Positions 11,330 through 23,386 of a DNA stretch of 64,000 nucleotides are shown here, piece after piece (the first letter of the stretch is position 1; every line of letters starts with the position of its first letter). The stretch is from Datisca glomerata (taxonomy: Eukaryota; Streptophyta; Magnoliopsida; Cucurbitales; Datiscaceae): NCBI GenBank assembly GCA_003255025.1, contig QANY01012071.1:186001-250000 (forward strand). The letters run 5' to 3'. The position numbers and the translations under genes are program-made. A model generated the notes under the pieces. That model was given only the letters and a program-made list of their open reading frames with translations, ran no database searches and was not told where the DNA came from.

Positions 11330-12156
11330 CTTTTTTTTGTTTTTGATTATTTTTTTCTATTTTTTATTAGTAGATATTATTCGTTTTTTAATTTATTTTT
11401 GTATACTTTTTACTTGTTTAACATATTGTTTACTTATTTTCACTCTACATATTGTTTTTTAAATTTATCATCTCTAATATTTCTTTCCATTATTCTTTAT
11501 TTTACTTTATAGTTGTTATCTCTTCTTATTTATTTATGTATTATTCTCATATCATCATAATTGTATGTGATTATTATTTCATTCTTTTATCATCAGAATT
11601 GGCGTTCATAAATTAAAACCTTAACAATTTGATTTAAATTTTGTTAATTTCATTATTTACTTTTTACTAAAAAAATTTGATGACGGACTTTGGAATTTTT
11701 GGGATACCAAATTTATCGAACTACCGAGGTGAAGAGTTATTTTTAGGATACCGAGAGTAACTCCAATAATGCTTTGATTTAAGAAAAATATTAAAACAAA
11801 TTCAATGGTCTTTATACCACCCATTAAATGTCATTTATTTACTCATTTTTATGATACAAAATGTACCAAATAGGACATTCAATATTGAATTTCTATAGCA
11901 TTATTTTTAAAAACTATTTGGATAGCATTTGATTAAATTTGATAACCATTTTTCATAATGGGTGTTGTGGGGTGTTGATACCTTCCCCACACACAAATGA
12001 CTCCCGAACCAACTTTAAATTTTCACATACCAAAATATTTGATTTTAAAATTGGGTGACCAATCACGCTCTAAAATGATTGGTGGTGACTCCGAAATTAT
12101 TTTTTCAAAATAATTTTTCAATCGCCGCTCCACGTCGCATGCACGTTGTGACAGCT

Positions 12157-12174
12157 TAGCGACTCCACAGGGGG
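12157..12174 (+). promoter_or_regulatory. primer binding site of the Tat/Ogre element
   Basis: Three bases after the LTR comes TAGCGACTCCACAGGGGG. It resembles the TGGCGACTCC... primer site typical of Tat/Ogre elements, which is usually assigned to tRNA-Arg. The second base differs (A for G), consistent with decay. Confidence 0.7.
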
Positions 12175-12810
12175 CCAATAATTGGTCTAACCATTTTTAG
12201 ATCGATAGAGAGTCAAGAAAAATTTTTATTATATGTCATTCTTTTGTGTGGTTCTTTGTTTGTTTATTTGGTTCATTATTTTTTTTCTAATTCATGCTTG
12301 TACTTGTGTATAGTTCTTTTTTTATGAAGTATATTTCTTTTATAATTTCTAATTTCACACATATACACTAGCCCTGTACTTGGGCTTTCCCTTTAGGTTT
12401 AACGAGAATGAGGAGTGGAATGCCTTCGTGGAATTTCGGTTCCTGTACAGGCTCATAAAAGTTCTTAGTCAGGCCGACCCTTTCGAGAAACCGTTTAGGG
12501 GCCCCTGTTACGCCGTTCAGATAATAGTTAGGACAACTTGAGAGCCTATTAAGAGATTTGAGAGCCAACCACACATGCATTTTGTTCCTAGAGCCCATCT
12601 CATGATCAATGTTTGATATAAATAGAGATTCTGCTTAATTATGATATCATGACTAGTTTTGTTCATGTATATATGTCCTACGCTCTTTAAACACTTCTTT
12701 TCTTCCCCATTGTTTCAATTCTGACTTTGTCTTTCTTTTTTGCATACATGCATCATGCTGTGTTATAGGAATTGTAAAAAAGTATTTAATTCATTCATAT
12801 TTTAAAGACT
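12175..12810 (+). other. 5' untranslated leader of the Tat/Ogre element
   Basis: The plus strand around 12370-12640 is noncoding but looks like the conserved leader of this lineage, for example GAATGAGGAGTGGAATGCC and CACACATGCATTTTGTTCC. The 76-codon open frame on the minus strand here (12368-12598) is a chance shadow of this leader. Confidence 0.6.
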
Positions 12811-14937
12811 ATGACTTCTAACCCAAGTGTGATAGGAGATCAAGTTACAATAGCCCAATGGTTAGAGGAATCGTAGAAATGAAAAGGAGATTGTCTGAAA
12901 AAGGACGATATCATCTTTTACCATCAATCACTAAGATAGAGTCTCTCACACTGACTTAGAGAGGTTGAAGAAGATATGAGAGGATTTTTCACCAGAGCAG
13001 AAAAATTAGTTTGTCAGCAAATATGGTCACATCAGTTATCTTCTGTATATTACAGTCACCGCTTCCGTTCTTAAGGCTGTAATGCATTTATGGGACCCTC
13101 GGTACAGATGTTTCACCATTGAAACAATTGATCTTACTCCTACAATTGAAGAATATCAAGCCCCACTGAACGTCTCGCTGCAAAGAACGGATAAAGTTTG
13201 TAATTACGACAAAAAGCTCACATTGAAGAGAGTTTTATCCAAGCTCTTGGGTACTGTCCATGCATCTGAGATTGAGAAAAGGTTGAAAGTTAAAGGGGGA
13301 ATGAGTGTGCCATTGGATTTCCTCCAAGATCTCACCCAAAATGTCTTGAAGGAAGATAAGTGTATGGCTCTTCATGCTTTATGTATATATGGTATTGTGT
13401 TGTATCCAAAGATTCAAGGTTATGTGGATGATAAAGTGATAAAAATGTTCCTGCAAGTTGAACATGGTGTTAACCCTATTATCTCAATTATAGCTGAGAT
13501 TTTTCGTTCCTTAAATCACATACGAGTGTTTGGAAAATGGAAGTTCATTGGCTCTCCATCTCTTTTGTGTATTTAGATTCTTAACCATCTAAGATGTCCA
13601 CCAGATTTCAAAAATCCTCAAGTTAAGTTTTCAAGTCCATGGATAAAGATGAGAATCCCCATTGCAGAATTTGGAATGGCAAAATGGAATCCGTAGTTTC
13701 CCATAAAAGGGGTGTGGCTCTCACACCTATCAAAGTTGAAAAATGAGGATGTTATCTAGAAAGCCCAGTGGATGCCGTTGACATTGATGATCTACAGATG
13801 TGGCAACTATCAATGGCTCCCGCTCCTATTACCATGGGGTTGTACTAGTTATGTTCCGCTAATGGTGCTCCGTCAATTATACATGAGACAGTTTGTCCCT
13901 GCTAGGCACGCATTGAAGGACATTGAGATCAGTTTTGATTCTCAAAATATTGAACAAAAATTGCAGCAGCTAATTGGAGCTTGGAAAATAACGAAAAGGG
14001 TGCGAAATGAGAAGAATCACATGAATTGCACAAAGGAGTATGAAGCATGCTTGAGAGAAGGTGCAAAGTAACTATTTCCTTACTGTTTAGGAGTTACAAT
14101 CATATAAGTTATCGGAAGCTCATCAGAAGATTGTTAAAAATGAGGAGCGGAATGAGTTATATAAGGAGCGTCAAAAGAATTTAGCTCTCTTGGATGAAAA
14201 TAGACATCTAACAGTCGAGACAAATTTTTCTGGAAAACACAAGTCGAAGCAGGAAAACAACTCAGAGATTTGAGAAACAAGTTTAAGGATCAAGAATATC
14301 TTAAGTGAAAAAACTTAGAGTTGGGAACTGACACTCGCAAACTGAACAACAAAATAAGAAAGATGGGAGAGGACAATGAGAATTTATGAAGGGTAATCAA
14401 TGAATAGGAGGATTGAATGATGAAGCTAGAAAGGAAAAATAGGCTTGTACAAGAGGATTTAGGGGGGTTAAGGGGGCTGTCGATAAGAAAAATGCGTACA
14501 TTGTTGAGTTAGAAAAATAATATGACTCAGTACGATGAATCGCTGATAATTTACAAGTTGATTTAGAGAATCAAAAAGTTAGGAAGACCGAGTCATCAAA
14601 TGATAGTGAAGAACTATTGAAACTCATTGCAAGCCTTGAGCACCAAGTTAGAGCGTATCAGAACGTGGAAGAGAAATTGGCAAGAAATAATGATGCTAAT
14701 GTCGACGCACTGAGAGATGAATATAAATTACTGCAACAAGAGCACGACTTGATTCGAAAATGATCAAGGCAGGCTATGGAATGGCTTAAAGGCGTAGCTG
14801 TGAGAGCGAGCAATTTGGCGGAACAAGCATCATTTTTGAAAAAAAGTGTTTTGCTCATGCATCTTAATGGGGAGAACTTGTCTATGTTTTTGGAAGAAAT
14901 CAATAGAGATTTAGGTCATTTTGGTCGTTTTGTATAA
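12811..14937 (+). pseudogene. ORF1 of the Tat/Ogre element (DUF7745-like plus coiled coil), broken
   Basis: The extra protein upstream of gag has no settled function. The probable start is the ATG at 12811 (MTSNPSVIGDQVTIAQWLEE), with a stop about 20 codons later. The best preserved part is 13082-13576, with LWDPRYRCFTIETIDLTPTI and LTPTIEEYQAPL, the signature of the plant retroelement domain I recall as Pfam DUF7745. It continues at 13772-14071 (GCTSYVPLMVLRQLYMRQFV). From about 14080 to 14937 the sequence is rich in E, K, Q and L and looks like a long coiled coil broken by stops. It ends in GRFV and a stop at 14935-14937. At least four interruptions are visible. The domain name is from memory; the position and order fit the lineage. 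Confidence 0.75.
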
Positions 14938-15193
14938 ACTCATATTACAGAGTAATGTAGTTGACTTCTACATACTAGTGGATGGCTCTACTAATTGAAT
15001 GAAATTGTGTACTTTTGGACTTTCATTTTACGCAATATCATATCTCATGCATAAATTTACTTTCATTATTATTATTGTTATTATTATTTATTCTTCTTCA
15101 TTGGCAAAATCTACTGACCATCTCATTGTTTTATTTTTATTTATTTTAAGAAAAATTTTCAAAGATAGCCCGTCAACTGCGCATCCCTATCGA
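14938..15193 (+). other. spacer between ORF1 and gag
   Basis: A short AT-rich spacer with ATT-rich stretches around 15063-15090. No conserved coding sequence is seen. Confidence 0.5.
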
Positions 15194-17221
15194 ATGCAAG
15201 CTCAAGTTAAGGTCATGGACGAGCAAGAAAGAGAGCAATCGCGAGTGGAAATGAAAGATGAAATTAGAGGGCTGAAAGAGCAAATGGCCAAAGTCCTGGA
15301 ACTCCTCGCCGCGAGTAAGGTAAAAGTCTGTCTTGAAAATCCATAAGGGGCTCAATCATCATAAAATCAACTGCCAAATGATACTCCACCTTATCGTCCT
15401 GGGTTCACTCCAACCTTTCAGCATGCTTCACCACCAGTAAATATCCAGCACTATCCATTTCCAAATGTCTAGGAAATGAAACAGACAGGAAAAATTGGGT
15501 ACAACCCATCCACAATGGCACCTACAACCAAGCTTTCACTCCACAATGCGAACTCACTAATGAGCCAATCATCATACCCGTTGTTGATGATCCAAAAGGG
15601 TAGAGGCATGTTACTAAATCAAGCGAAAGACCCGCTGTTGAAAGATAAGCTGGACTTTTTAGAGGAAAGATTGCATGCCATTGAAGGGTCGGATGTATAT
15701 GGTACCATTGATGCCACCCAATTATGCTTGGTCCCCATCCGACACAAATTCAAATTACATGAGTTTCAAAAATATGATGGTAGTACATGCCCGAGAAGTC
15801 ACCTTATTATGTACTGTAGAAATATGGTTGTTTGTGCAAATGATGGTAAGTTGTTGATTCATTTCTTTCAAGATTGCTTGATGGGGGCTGCATCTCGTTG
15901 GTATATCCAATTGGATAACCAATATATTTGGAGGTGAAAAGATTTAGCTGATGATTTCTTAAGACTACAACATAGACATGGCTCCTAATCGTCTAGATCT
16001 AGAAAAGATGGAGAAAACGCCTACTAAAGGCTTTAAAGAATATGCACAAAGATGGAGGGAATTAGCTACTCAGGTACACCCCCTTGTCAGAAAAGGAGAT
16101 GGCTGCAGTGTTTATCAACACCTTGAGATCTCCATTCTATGACAGGATGATTGAAAATGCTTCAAACAACTTCTCTGACATTATAGTGATTGGTGAAAGG
16201 ATTGAATATGGGGTAAAGAATGGAAGAATTTTGGAAGTTGTATCAGATACATCATCCATAAAAAAAGGGGTCGTCGTTGAAGTGAAAAGAAGGGGATGTA
16301 CAGACGATCAATTTTGGGTACCCATCACAAGCCGTGAACCTGAGGACGGGATTTTCATAGTATAGTGAATGACCCAAATCTGTGACATCATATGTGGCAA
16401 ATACCTCACAAATTCTGTACAATTATCACTCTCAACAATCAGCATTTAAGAACAACCCGAGACCTAGTTTCAGACCACTAACTCACCAGTAAAATGTTGG
16501 TCAGGCTAATCAGCCTTTGAAGGGAAATAGAAATAATCAACGTTTTGTCCAATATGATCAAATCTTCATGTCATATACAGAACTCTTACCACAATTGATA
16601 TGGAATAATCAATTGGTGACAATTCCTTATGAACCTCTACAGCAACCAAACCCAAAGTGGTATGATGCGGTTGCTCGCTGTGATTATCATGCTAGGGTAG
16701 TGGGACATTCGACTGAGAATTGCTCGGTATTAAAAGGTAGAGTACAGACATTGATCAAGTCTGGATGGTTGAATTTCAAAAAGACTAATGGAAACCCAGA
16801 TATCAATTCTAACCCTCTACCAAATCATGGGAATCCTACCGTAAATGCAATTGAGGAATATTTTTTATATAGAAAGAAGGATGTGGCAGATGTGAGCACA
16901 TCAATGGAAATATTTTTCCTTCTTTCAAAAACATGGTACATCTACCCAACACGTTTAGAGGATGAAGGCATTTTTAGCAAGCATATGCAAGACTTTGATT
17001 GTTTGTTTCATAAGAATGTGATGGGGCATACAATTGAGGAATGTGCTGATTTCAAAATGGAAATGAAAAAGTTGTTGGATGCAAAGATACTTACAATAAG
17101 TCATAAAAGAGAAAGGGAATACCAGGAAGATGACTCTTTATTCCTCATGATAACTAAAGAATTATCTGAAGTTAATGTTGAAGTGTCGTCCTATATCCCA
17201 AAACCTCTCACAATACGTTAG
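15194..17221 (+). pseudogene. gag of the Tat/Ogre element, frameshifted
   Basis: Gag forms the virus-like particle of the element. The suggested start is ATG 15194 (MQAQVKVMDEQEREQSRVEM), leading into a coiled-coil N-terminus. A stop at about 15344 is followed by a second open part at 15476-15937 with LDFLEERLHAIEG, FQKYDGSTCPRSHLIMYC and LLIHFFQDCLMGAASRWYI, the conserved gag core. It resumes at about 16000-16365 with KEMAAVFINTLRSPFYDRM and NNFSDIIVIGERIEYGVKNG, and again at 16517-17221 with MSYTELLPQLI and a zinc-knuckle-like region: CDYHARVVGHSTENC (CX2H form) and FHKNVMGHTIEECADFK. At least three frame interruptions separate these pieces. All match the Tat/Ogre gag pattern. Confidence 0.88.
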
Positions 17222-18363
17222 GAGAAAAAGTCAACTCGCACCACTACGTCTCATGCTCCGATGCCCATCACCATCAAAATACCGGGAGCCTTTACTTACA
17301 AGGATTCAAGAGAAGTACCATGGATGTACGAATATGAGGTTATTACAAGCGGTAACGATAAAAATTAAGCGTTAAATCCATCAGACCTCGATCTCCTCAT
17401 AACTAATATTTTGGGAGTAGGTGGGATGACGAGGAGTGGCAAATGCTGCACGCCAGAAGTTTTGAAAACGGATAAAAGTGATGAATTTGAAAGGCAAAGG
17501 AAAGGGAAAGCCGAAGAAGGAAACAATGGTCATGAGTTCCAAAGAGATGGCGGCCAAGTGATAGACCCGAATGTGATAAGAGGTAGAAGAAAGAGCAGTG
17601 TCTGAAGAAGAAGTATGTGAATTTTTGAAGCTCATCAAGCAAAGCGAGTATAAGGTGATAGTACAACTTAATCGCTTACCTGCTCACATATCTTTACCGT
17701 CACTCCTTCTAAATTCTAAACCACATCGCCAAGCATTATTGAAGGTTTTGAATCAAGCATATGTCTGCAATGACATTACGATGGAGAAGTTGAGTGAAAT
17801 TGTGGAAAATATTACCGCACCAAATTTTAACACTTTCACAGATGATGAAATCCCTGCCAATGGTACTGGACATACCAGAGCTCTACATATATCCATGAAA
17901 TGTAGGGATTATAATGTTGCAAAAGTATTGATTGATAACGGCTCGTCTCTAAATGTAATGCCAAGATACACACTAGTAAGGCTCCCTGTGGACGTGACAC
18001 ATATATGACCAGGCATGATGATATAAGAGCATTTGACGGTACCCGAAAAGAAGTAGTCGGAGACATAAAGATAAAAATTTGAATCGGGCCATTCCTATTC
18101 AATATTGTTTTCCAAATGATGGACTTCCAGCATATAGTTTTCTTTTAGGTCGGGCATGGTTTCACTCTGTTGGGGCAGTACCGTCTTCCTTACATCAGAA
18201 GCTGAAATTTATAATGGATCTTAAACTCATTTGTATATATGGGGAAAAAGATTTATTAGTATCCAAGCCGGCTACCATGCCATATGTTGAGGTGGCAGAA
18301 CAACCATTGGATTGCTCATTTCGATCATTTGAGATTGCGAACGCCACATATGTTGCTAGTTGA
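17222..18363 (+). pseudogene. linker and aspartic protease of the Tat/Ogre element
   Basis: The protease would cleave the polyprotein. After the gag stop the reading continues with IKIPGAFTYKDSREVPWMYE and GGMTRSGKC (17411 onward). Then at 17598-18008 come EEVCEFLKLIKQSEYKVI and TFTDDEIPANGTGHTRALHI, followed by VLIDNGSSLNVMP. In this lineage the catalytic motif is DNG-type followed by SSLNV, so the active-site aspartate (codon 17934-17936) is retained. The frame breaks after the protease core, and 18079-18363 continues with FLLGRAWFHSVGAVPSSLHQ, the conserved segment after the flap. Two frame breaks and a stop are visible. Confidence 0.87.
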
Positions 18364-18755
18364 AAACTCGCTCTGACATCAACCCTATCAAAAGCATCTC
18401 AGATGGGGGAAAATTTGTTGATAAAATGGGGATACAAGTTAGGAAAATGACTCAGGGGTAAGCATTAAGGCATAAATAAGTTAATCGAGTGGGACAAGAA
18501 TGAGCAAAGGTTTGGGTTTGGATATAGACCGACCAAGGCTGATAGAGGGAGAGTGGAAACTCAAAAGAAAGAAAAGAGGATTGCTAGGCTCGAAAATAGA
18601 GAATTCGATATGAAAATGGCAATCATACCCCACATTTCTGAATCCTTCACAAGTGGGGGAATTTCATTCGAAGAACCAGTTACAGTAGAGCAGTACGACC
18701 GTGAGATGATATCGCCCAGCTTTCAATATCCGTAATCTTGGGAAAATCATCAAGT
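18364..18755 (+). pseudogene. protease to reverse transcriptase linker, exon side
   Basis: A decayed linker. At 18553-18735 an open stretch reads RIARLENREFDMKMAIIPHI and ISFEEPVTVEQYD, which fits the connector before the Ogre intron. No catalytic motif is present. Confidence 0.6.
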
Positions 18756-19121
18756 GTAAGTACAGAGGAGCTAGTTTATCGATACAATTCAGATCATGAG
18801 CTTAACAATTGAGATGTCACTGAGCTACCAGTTCTTCTTACGAATTTTCAAGAGTAATGTGTTCATGACAAAATTCTAATGATTCTACCCAATGCCTTAG
18901 GATTTCGCTGTTATGGATATATATTCTCGTCTGTTTCATGTCATCTCTTTGAATGAAAATCTAAAAACTTGTTTCATTTCCTTTTGTTAATGATAAGTAC
19001 AATTCCAGTTCTTTTTATTCTTCGTTTTATATCTACTTTTGCCATTTCTGAAATGTTGTTCATACTCATGCATTGTTTATTTTCTTTTCTCGCCTTACTT
19101 TCATCCAATAATCTGATTCAG
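18756..19121 (+). other. candidate intron between protease and reverse transcriptase
   Basis: A GTAAGT donor (18756-18761) and an acceptor ending CTGATTCAG (19121) bound 366 bp of AT-rich, stop-filled sequence. The downstream sequence resumes as FDNGDFENKSIRNNFDNL in a coding-like frame. Ogre elements are known to carry an intron between gag-pro and RT. The limits here are inferred from splice consensus and position only. Confidence 0.55.
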
Positions 19122-20100
19122 GTTCGATAACGGTGATTTTGAAAATAAGAGCATAAGGAATAACTTCGACAATCTCATTATTAGCATAGAGTCAGATGAA
19201 AGTGTCGAGGATAATTTCAAATAATCTCCAAAAATGTTAAGAATGGTAGAAGATGATGACAAAATAACTCAACCATATCAAGAGTTAACGGAGGTGATAA
19301 ATTTGGGATTGGATGGAGACGAAAGAAGTCCAAATCGGCACTTCTATAACAAGCAAAAGCCGCCTATAATTAATTGACTTACTCAAAGAGTATATTGACA
19401 TCGTTGCATGGTCTTAGCAATATATGACAGGTATAGACATTGATATTGTGGTTCATCATTTGCCACTTGTGCCTGAAAGTAAACCAGTGTGACAAAAGTT
19501 ACGAAAAATGAAACAAGACATGTTGGTACAGATCAAATTAGAAGTTAAAAAGGAAGTAGATGCGGGTTTTCTAGAAGTAGAAAAATACCCTGAATGGGTT
19601 GCTAACATTGTCACAGTACCGAAGAAAAATAGGAAAGTAAGGGTGTGCGTCGATTTAGAGACTTAAATCGGACAAACCCCAAGGATAATTTTTCATTACC
19701 CCATATCGATGTCTTAGTAAATAACACTGTTGAACATTCAACATTCTCTTTCATGGATGGTTTTTCGGCGTAACACCAAATCAAAATGGCTCTTGAAGAC
19801 CATGAAAAGAATTTGTGGGGTACATTTTGTTAAAAGGTTATGTCATTTGGTCTAAAGAATGCAGAGGCTACTTACCAACGGGCAGTGGTAACACTGTTTC
19901 ATGATATGATGCATAAAGAAATCGAAGTGTACGTTGATGATATGATTGCCCAATCTCATCACGAGGAAGATCACACTATCATTTTGCGGAAACTATTTGA
20001 ACTGTTAAGAAAGTTCGAGTTAAAGTTTAACCCGGTAAAGTGTACATTCGCAGCATCTTCAGGAAAACTACATGGTTTTGTTGTGAGCAAGGAATGAATA
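19122..20100 (+). pseudogene. reverse transcriptase of the Tat/Ogre element
   Basis: Copies element RNA into DNA. The N-terminal side (19380-19660) reads DIDIVVHHLPLVPESKPV, KEVDAGFLEVEKYPEWVANI and PKKNRKVRVCVD, with stops between. The palm follows at 19840-20097 with MSFGLKNAEATYQRA, the catalytic YVDD (19930-19941, both aspartates intact) and RKFELKFNPVKCTFA. A stop ends the open part near 20097. The reading SFMDGFSA is visible near 19750. The core active site survives, but the frame is broken at least three times, so this copy cannot produce a full enzyme. Confidence 0.92.
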
Positions 20101-20756
20101 AATGTTGAGCCTGACAAGTTTCGAGCCATCATTGATATGCCACCACCTCAAACTAAAAAGGAAGTTAGAGGTTTCTTTGGGAGATTAAATTATATAGTCT
20201 GGTTCGTCTCACAGCTAACTGTAACTTGTGAACATATCTTTAAACTTATCCGCAAAAGTGATACAGAAGGATGGAATGATGATTGCCAAATTTCTTTGAA
20301 GAATATCAAGCAATACTTGCAAAATCCGCCAATACTTGTTCCTCCAACTTCAAGGCGTTCATTCATTTTGTATCTTACGGTAACAGAAAATCCATGGGTT
20401 GTGACTAGGTCAACACGGCACCTCTAGAAGGAAAGAACAAGTAATATACTATTTAATCAAAAGGTTCACAATCTATAAGGCTAATTATTCGATGTTGGAA
20501 AAAACATGTTGTGCATTAGCCTAGGTTACTCATCGGCTTAGACTGTACATGTTATACCACACCACTTGGCTAATTTCAAAGATGGATCCAATCAAGTATA
20601 TCTTTGATTTTCCATCACTTTCTGGGCAAATTGCTAAATGGAAAATGTTGCTCACGGAATATGATATTGTCTATGTAATATGAAAGTCAATAAAATGAAA
20701 TGTACTTGTTGATTATCTGGCGGATCAACCAGTGCAAGATTATGAGCCTATGAAGT
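20101..20756 (+). pseudogene. connection and Ty3-type RNase H of the Tat/Ogre element
   Basis: Degrades the RNA of RNA-DNA hybrids. 20137-20427 reads PPPQTKKEVRGFFGRLNYI and KQYLQNPPILVPPTSRRSFI, then LYLTVTENPWV, where the RNase H fold begins. After a frame break, 20460-20750 keeps family segments such as WLISKMDPIKYIFDFP and LLTEYDIVYV-like readings in other frames. This domain in the lineage is often catalytically weakened, and the expected acidic residues are hard to place here. Confidence 0.8.
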
Positions 20757-21213
20757 TTGATTTTTTTTTATGAGAACATATCAGTCATATTAAAAAATAA
20801 AGGAGAATCTATGGCTCCAGAATTGTGGACAATGTTATTTGATGGCGCATCTAATGATATAGGACATGGAATTGGGGCAATCCTCATATCTCCTAAGGGA
20901 AAGTTTTTCTCATTCATGGTAAAACTATTCTTTGACTGTACTAACAATGTGGTAGAATATAAGGCATGTTTCATGGGAATTCTAGCAGCTTCTGATATGA
21001 AGATAATGAAGCTTCGAGTGTAAGAAGATTCATTATTGATGATACGATAACTAAATAGGGAATGGAAAGCTAGAGACTCCAAGTTGGTACCTTACAACAA
21101 ATATGTGACTAAGTTAAGCCAAACTTTTAAAGTGATTTCATTAAACCATATACTCATAGATAATAATCAAATTGCAGATGCACTGGCAATCTCTAGTGTC
21201 CATATTTGTCGTA
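20757..21213 (+). pseudogene. second, archaeal-type RNase H (aRNH) of the Tat/Ogre element
   Basis: An extra RNase H is characteristic of the Tat/Ogre lineage. The domain starts around 20810 with APELWTMLFDGASNDIGHGI (first acidic residue in LFDGA). It continues with NNVVEYKACFMGI (glutamate) and, after one stop, EDSLLMI and NNQIADALAISSV, which carry the last two aspartates. All four acidic positions are therefore recognisable, though two or three stops (21021-21060) split the frame. The domain name and role come from the known lineage architecture; the motifs are read directly. Confidence 0.85.
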
Positions 21214-22543
21214 GACATTAAGGAAGAAGTGCAACCCATAAAAATTGAGAAGCGAGATTTTCCTGCTCACTGCATGGGCATTGAAGAAAAGCCAGACACA
21301 ATACCATGGTATTACGACATCAATCAGTATAAAAAGAATGGAGAAAAGGAACGGGGATTATCCATCCAAAGCTTCTAAGAATGATAAATGCACTATTAGA
21401 AGATTGTCCATGGGTTTCTTCTTGAATGGTGAAATACTCTACAAAAGAAACCATGATATGGTGCTCTTAAAATGTGTTGATGCAAGGGAAGCGAATCAAA
21501 TCATAGAGGAAGTTCATGAAGGAGTTCGTTGTGTTCATGCTAATGGACATATGATGGCCAAACAAATCTTGTGAGTAGGATATTATTGGTTAACTCTAAA
21601 ATCTGATTGCATCAAATACGCCAAGAAATGTCATAACTGACAAATTTATGCCGATAAAATTCACATACCCACATCCCCTTTACATGTCATGGTCACGCCT
21701 TGGTCGTTCTCTATATGGGGCATGGATGCCATTGGTCCCATCACACTAAAAGCCTCTAACAGGCATCGTTTCATTTGGGTCTCTATAGATTCTTTTACCA
21801 AATGGGTGGAGGCGAGTTCATATTCGAGTGTAACCAGAAGTGCGGTTGTTAAGTTTATTAAAAAGGAAATAATTTACCGATATGGTCTACCTGGAAGGAT
21901 CATTACAGATAATGGAACGAATTTAAATAACAAGATGATGAAAGAATTATGTGAGCCATTCAAAATTAAGCATCATAATTCATCTCCTTATCGTCTGAAA
22001 ATGAACGGAGCAGTGGAAGCAGCCAAAAAAACATAAAAAGGATATAGAGAAGATGACAAAGGTTTATAAGGATTGGCATGAGATCCTCTCGTTTGCACGG
22101 AAACATCAGTGAAGCAATTTTTTGTCATATGCGTGCGTCATTTTTCTTTGATATAATTGCCCTCTACATAATGCAGTCAATCTTTTTTCCTCGATGAAAT
22201 TCAGTTGCTCATATTGTGTTTGTACCCACTCTGCTTCTTCTAATTTCGCCTCCATTAAGACTTAGGGGGAGGGAATTAGGACAGCTCCCATGCCATATAC
22301 CAAAGAGAATGGTGTTGCCCCAGTTGATGTTCAGACTGATGTGCGGTACCCGAAGGAGACTTGGTGTTGAAAAAGATACTCCCATATCAAAAGAATCACT
22401 GGGGGAAGTGGACCCCAAATTACAAAGGACCTTCCATTGTCAAGAAGACCTTCTCTAGAGGAGCTCTCATGCTAACAAACATAGATGGAGACGATTTACC
22501 ACATAGAGTTAATTCTGATGCAGTCAAGAAGTACTTCACTTGA
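21214..22543 (+). pseudogene. integrase of the Tat/Ogre element with internal deletion
   Basis: Inserts element DNA into the genome. 21230-21574 covers the linker and zinc-binding part, with RLSMGFFLNGEILYKRNHDM and EVHEGVRCVHANGHMMAKQI. One of the zinc cysteines in the later CHxC motif is a TGA stop (near 21640). The core at 21689-22036 keeps the full DDE triad: WGMDAIGP, RIITDNGTNLN and MNGAVEAAKK. After 22040 the sequence is short and scrambled to about 22340, where most of the core-to-C-terminus linker is missing. The C-terminal GPY/F-type domain then follows at 22361-22543 with ILPYQKNHWGKWTPNYKGP and DAVKKYF before the stop. Confidence 0.9.
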
Positions 22544-23386
22544 TCGCTCTAAGTATGAGAAAAGTGAAGTTGGGCAAAAAACTATTTTTAAAAAGAGTTG
22601 TCTTGAATACTTGAGAAATTCTCATTCCATATTTTTTTTTCCAAATCCTTGTTTGTAATCATTATTCATAAGCAATGAAGAGTCTTTTTTCTTTCTTAGT
22701 TGACAAATACATATACTTCATCTTCTCGTTATTTCCATTATTTCTTATTCCTCTCAATTCTAAGATATCATTAATTACTCATGAAATAACTCAGAAGCAT
22801 AAACTTGGTTATGTGAAAGTTAATTGAAAAAAGGAAAAAAGAAAATAATAAGAATTAAGAAAGGCAGTCTTGAATGCGAGGTGAAATCTGAAAAGGCACC
22901 ACGAGAAAGTCTGTATGTACATGACGAAGGCTAAAACACGATGGAGGATTGCAATTAAAGTACAGAAAATAAGCAAAATATGGAGAAATTATTCATTTTT
23001 TTTCATCATTGTAATTCTTGAAAGTATGCTCGATACTTCATTGTAAGTCCATGACCCTAGATTAAGTAATTGATTTGAAGGGTGAAGGATATGGCGACAT
23101 TAGTCAACTTTCAAAAAAATCATCAAATAATTTATTTACAAATGTTCACAATCATGCATAGCATGCATGCACTCAAACTCACTACTTTGCATTTATATTC
23201 AATAGTTACAATGCATAGTCATGCATCATATTGATCTGTTTTGATATAATTCAAGTGCATGAATCATTTAAGGATATTCTTTTGAAATCCACACCATGAC
23301 TTTTCAATATTTAGAGCATGTATTAGTCTAGCTCTTAGACCATATGAAACTAGTAAAATCAGATCAAATATCATTTCAACAACTTT

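Larger units (their letters stand above)
10321..12153 (+). repeat. 5' LTR of the Tat/Ogre element, 1833 bp
   Basis: Starts TGTAGATATTTTATTTTGTC and ends GTTGTGACA. It aligns by eye with 23969-26011 over its length, with many substitutions and indels. Compared with the 3' LTR it lacks two extra copies of an internal ~150-bp unit but has a longer stretch before the AATTGGCGTTCATAA block. Confidence 0.92.

Noticed and set aside
12368..12598. 76-codon minus-strand open frame
   Set aside because: It is antisense to the conserved leader of the Tat/Ogre element and has no motif.
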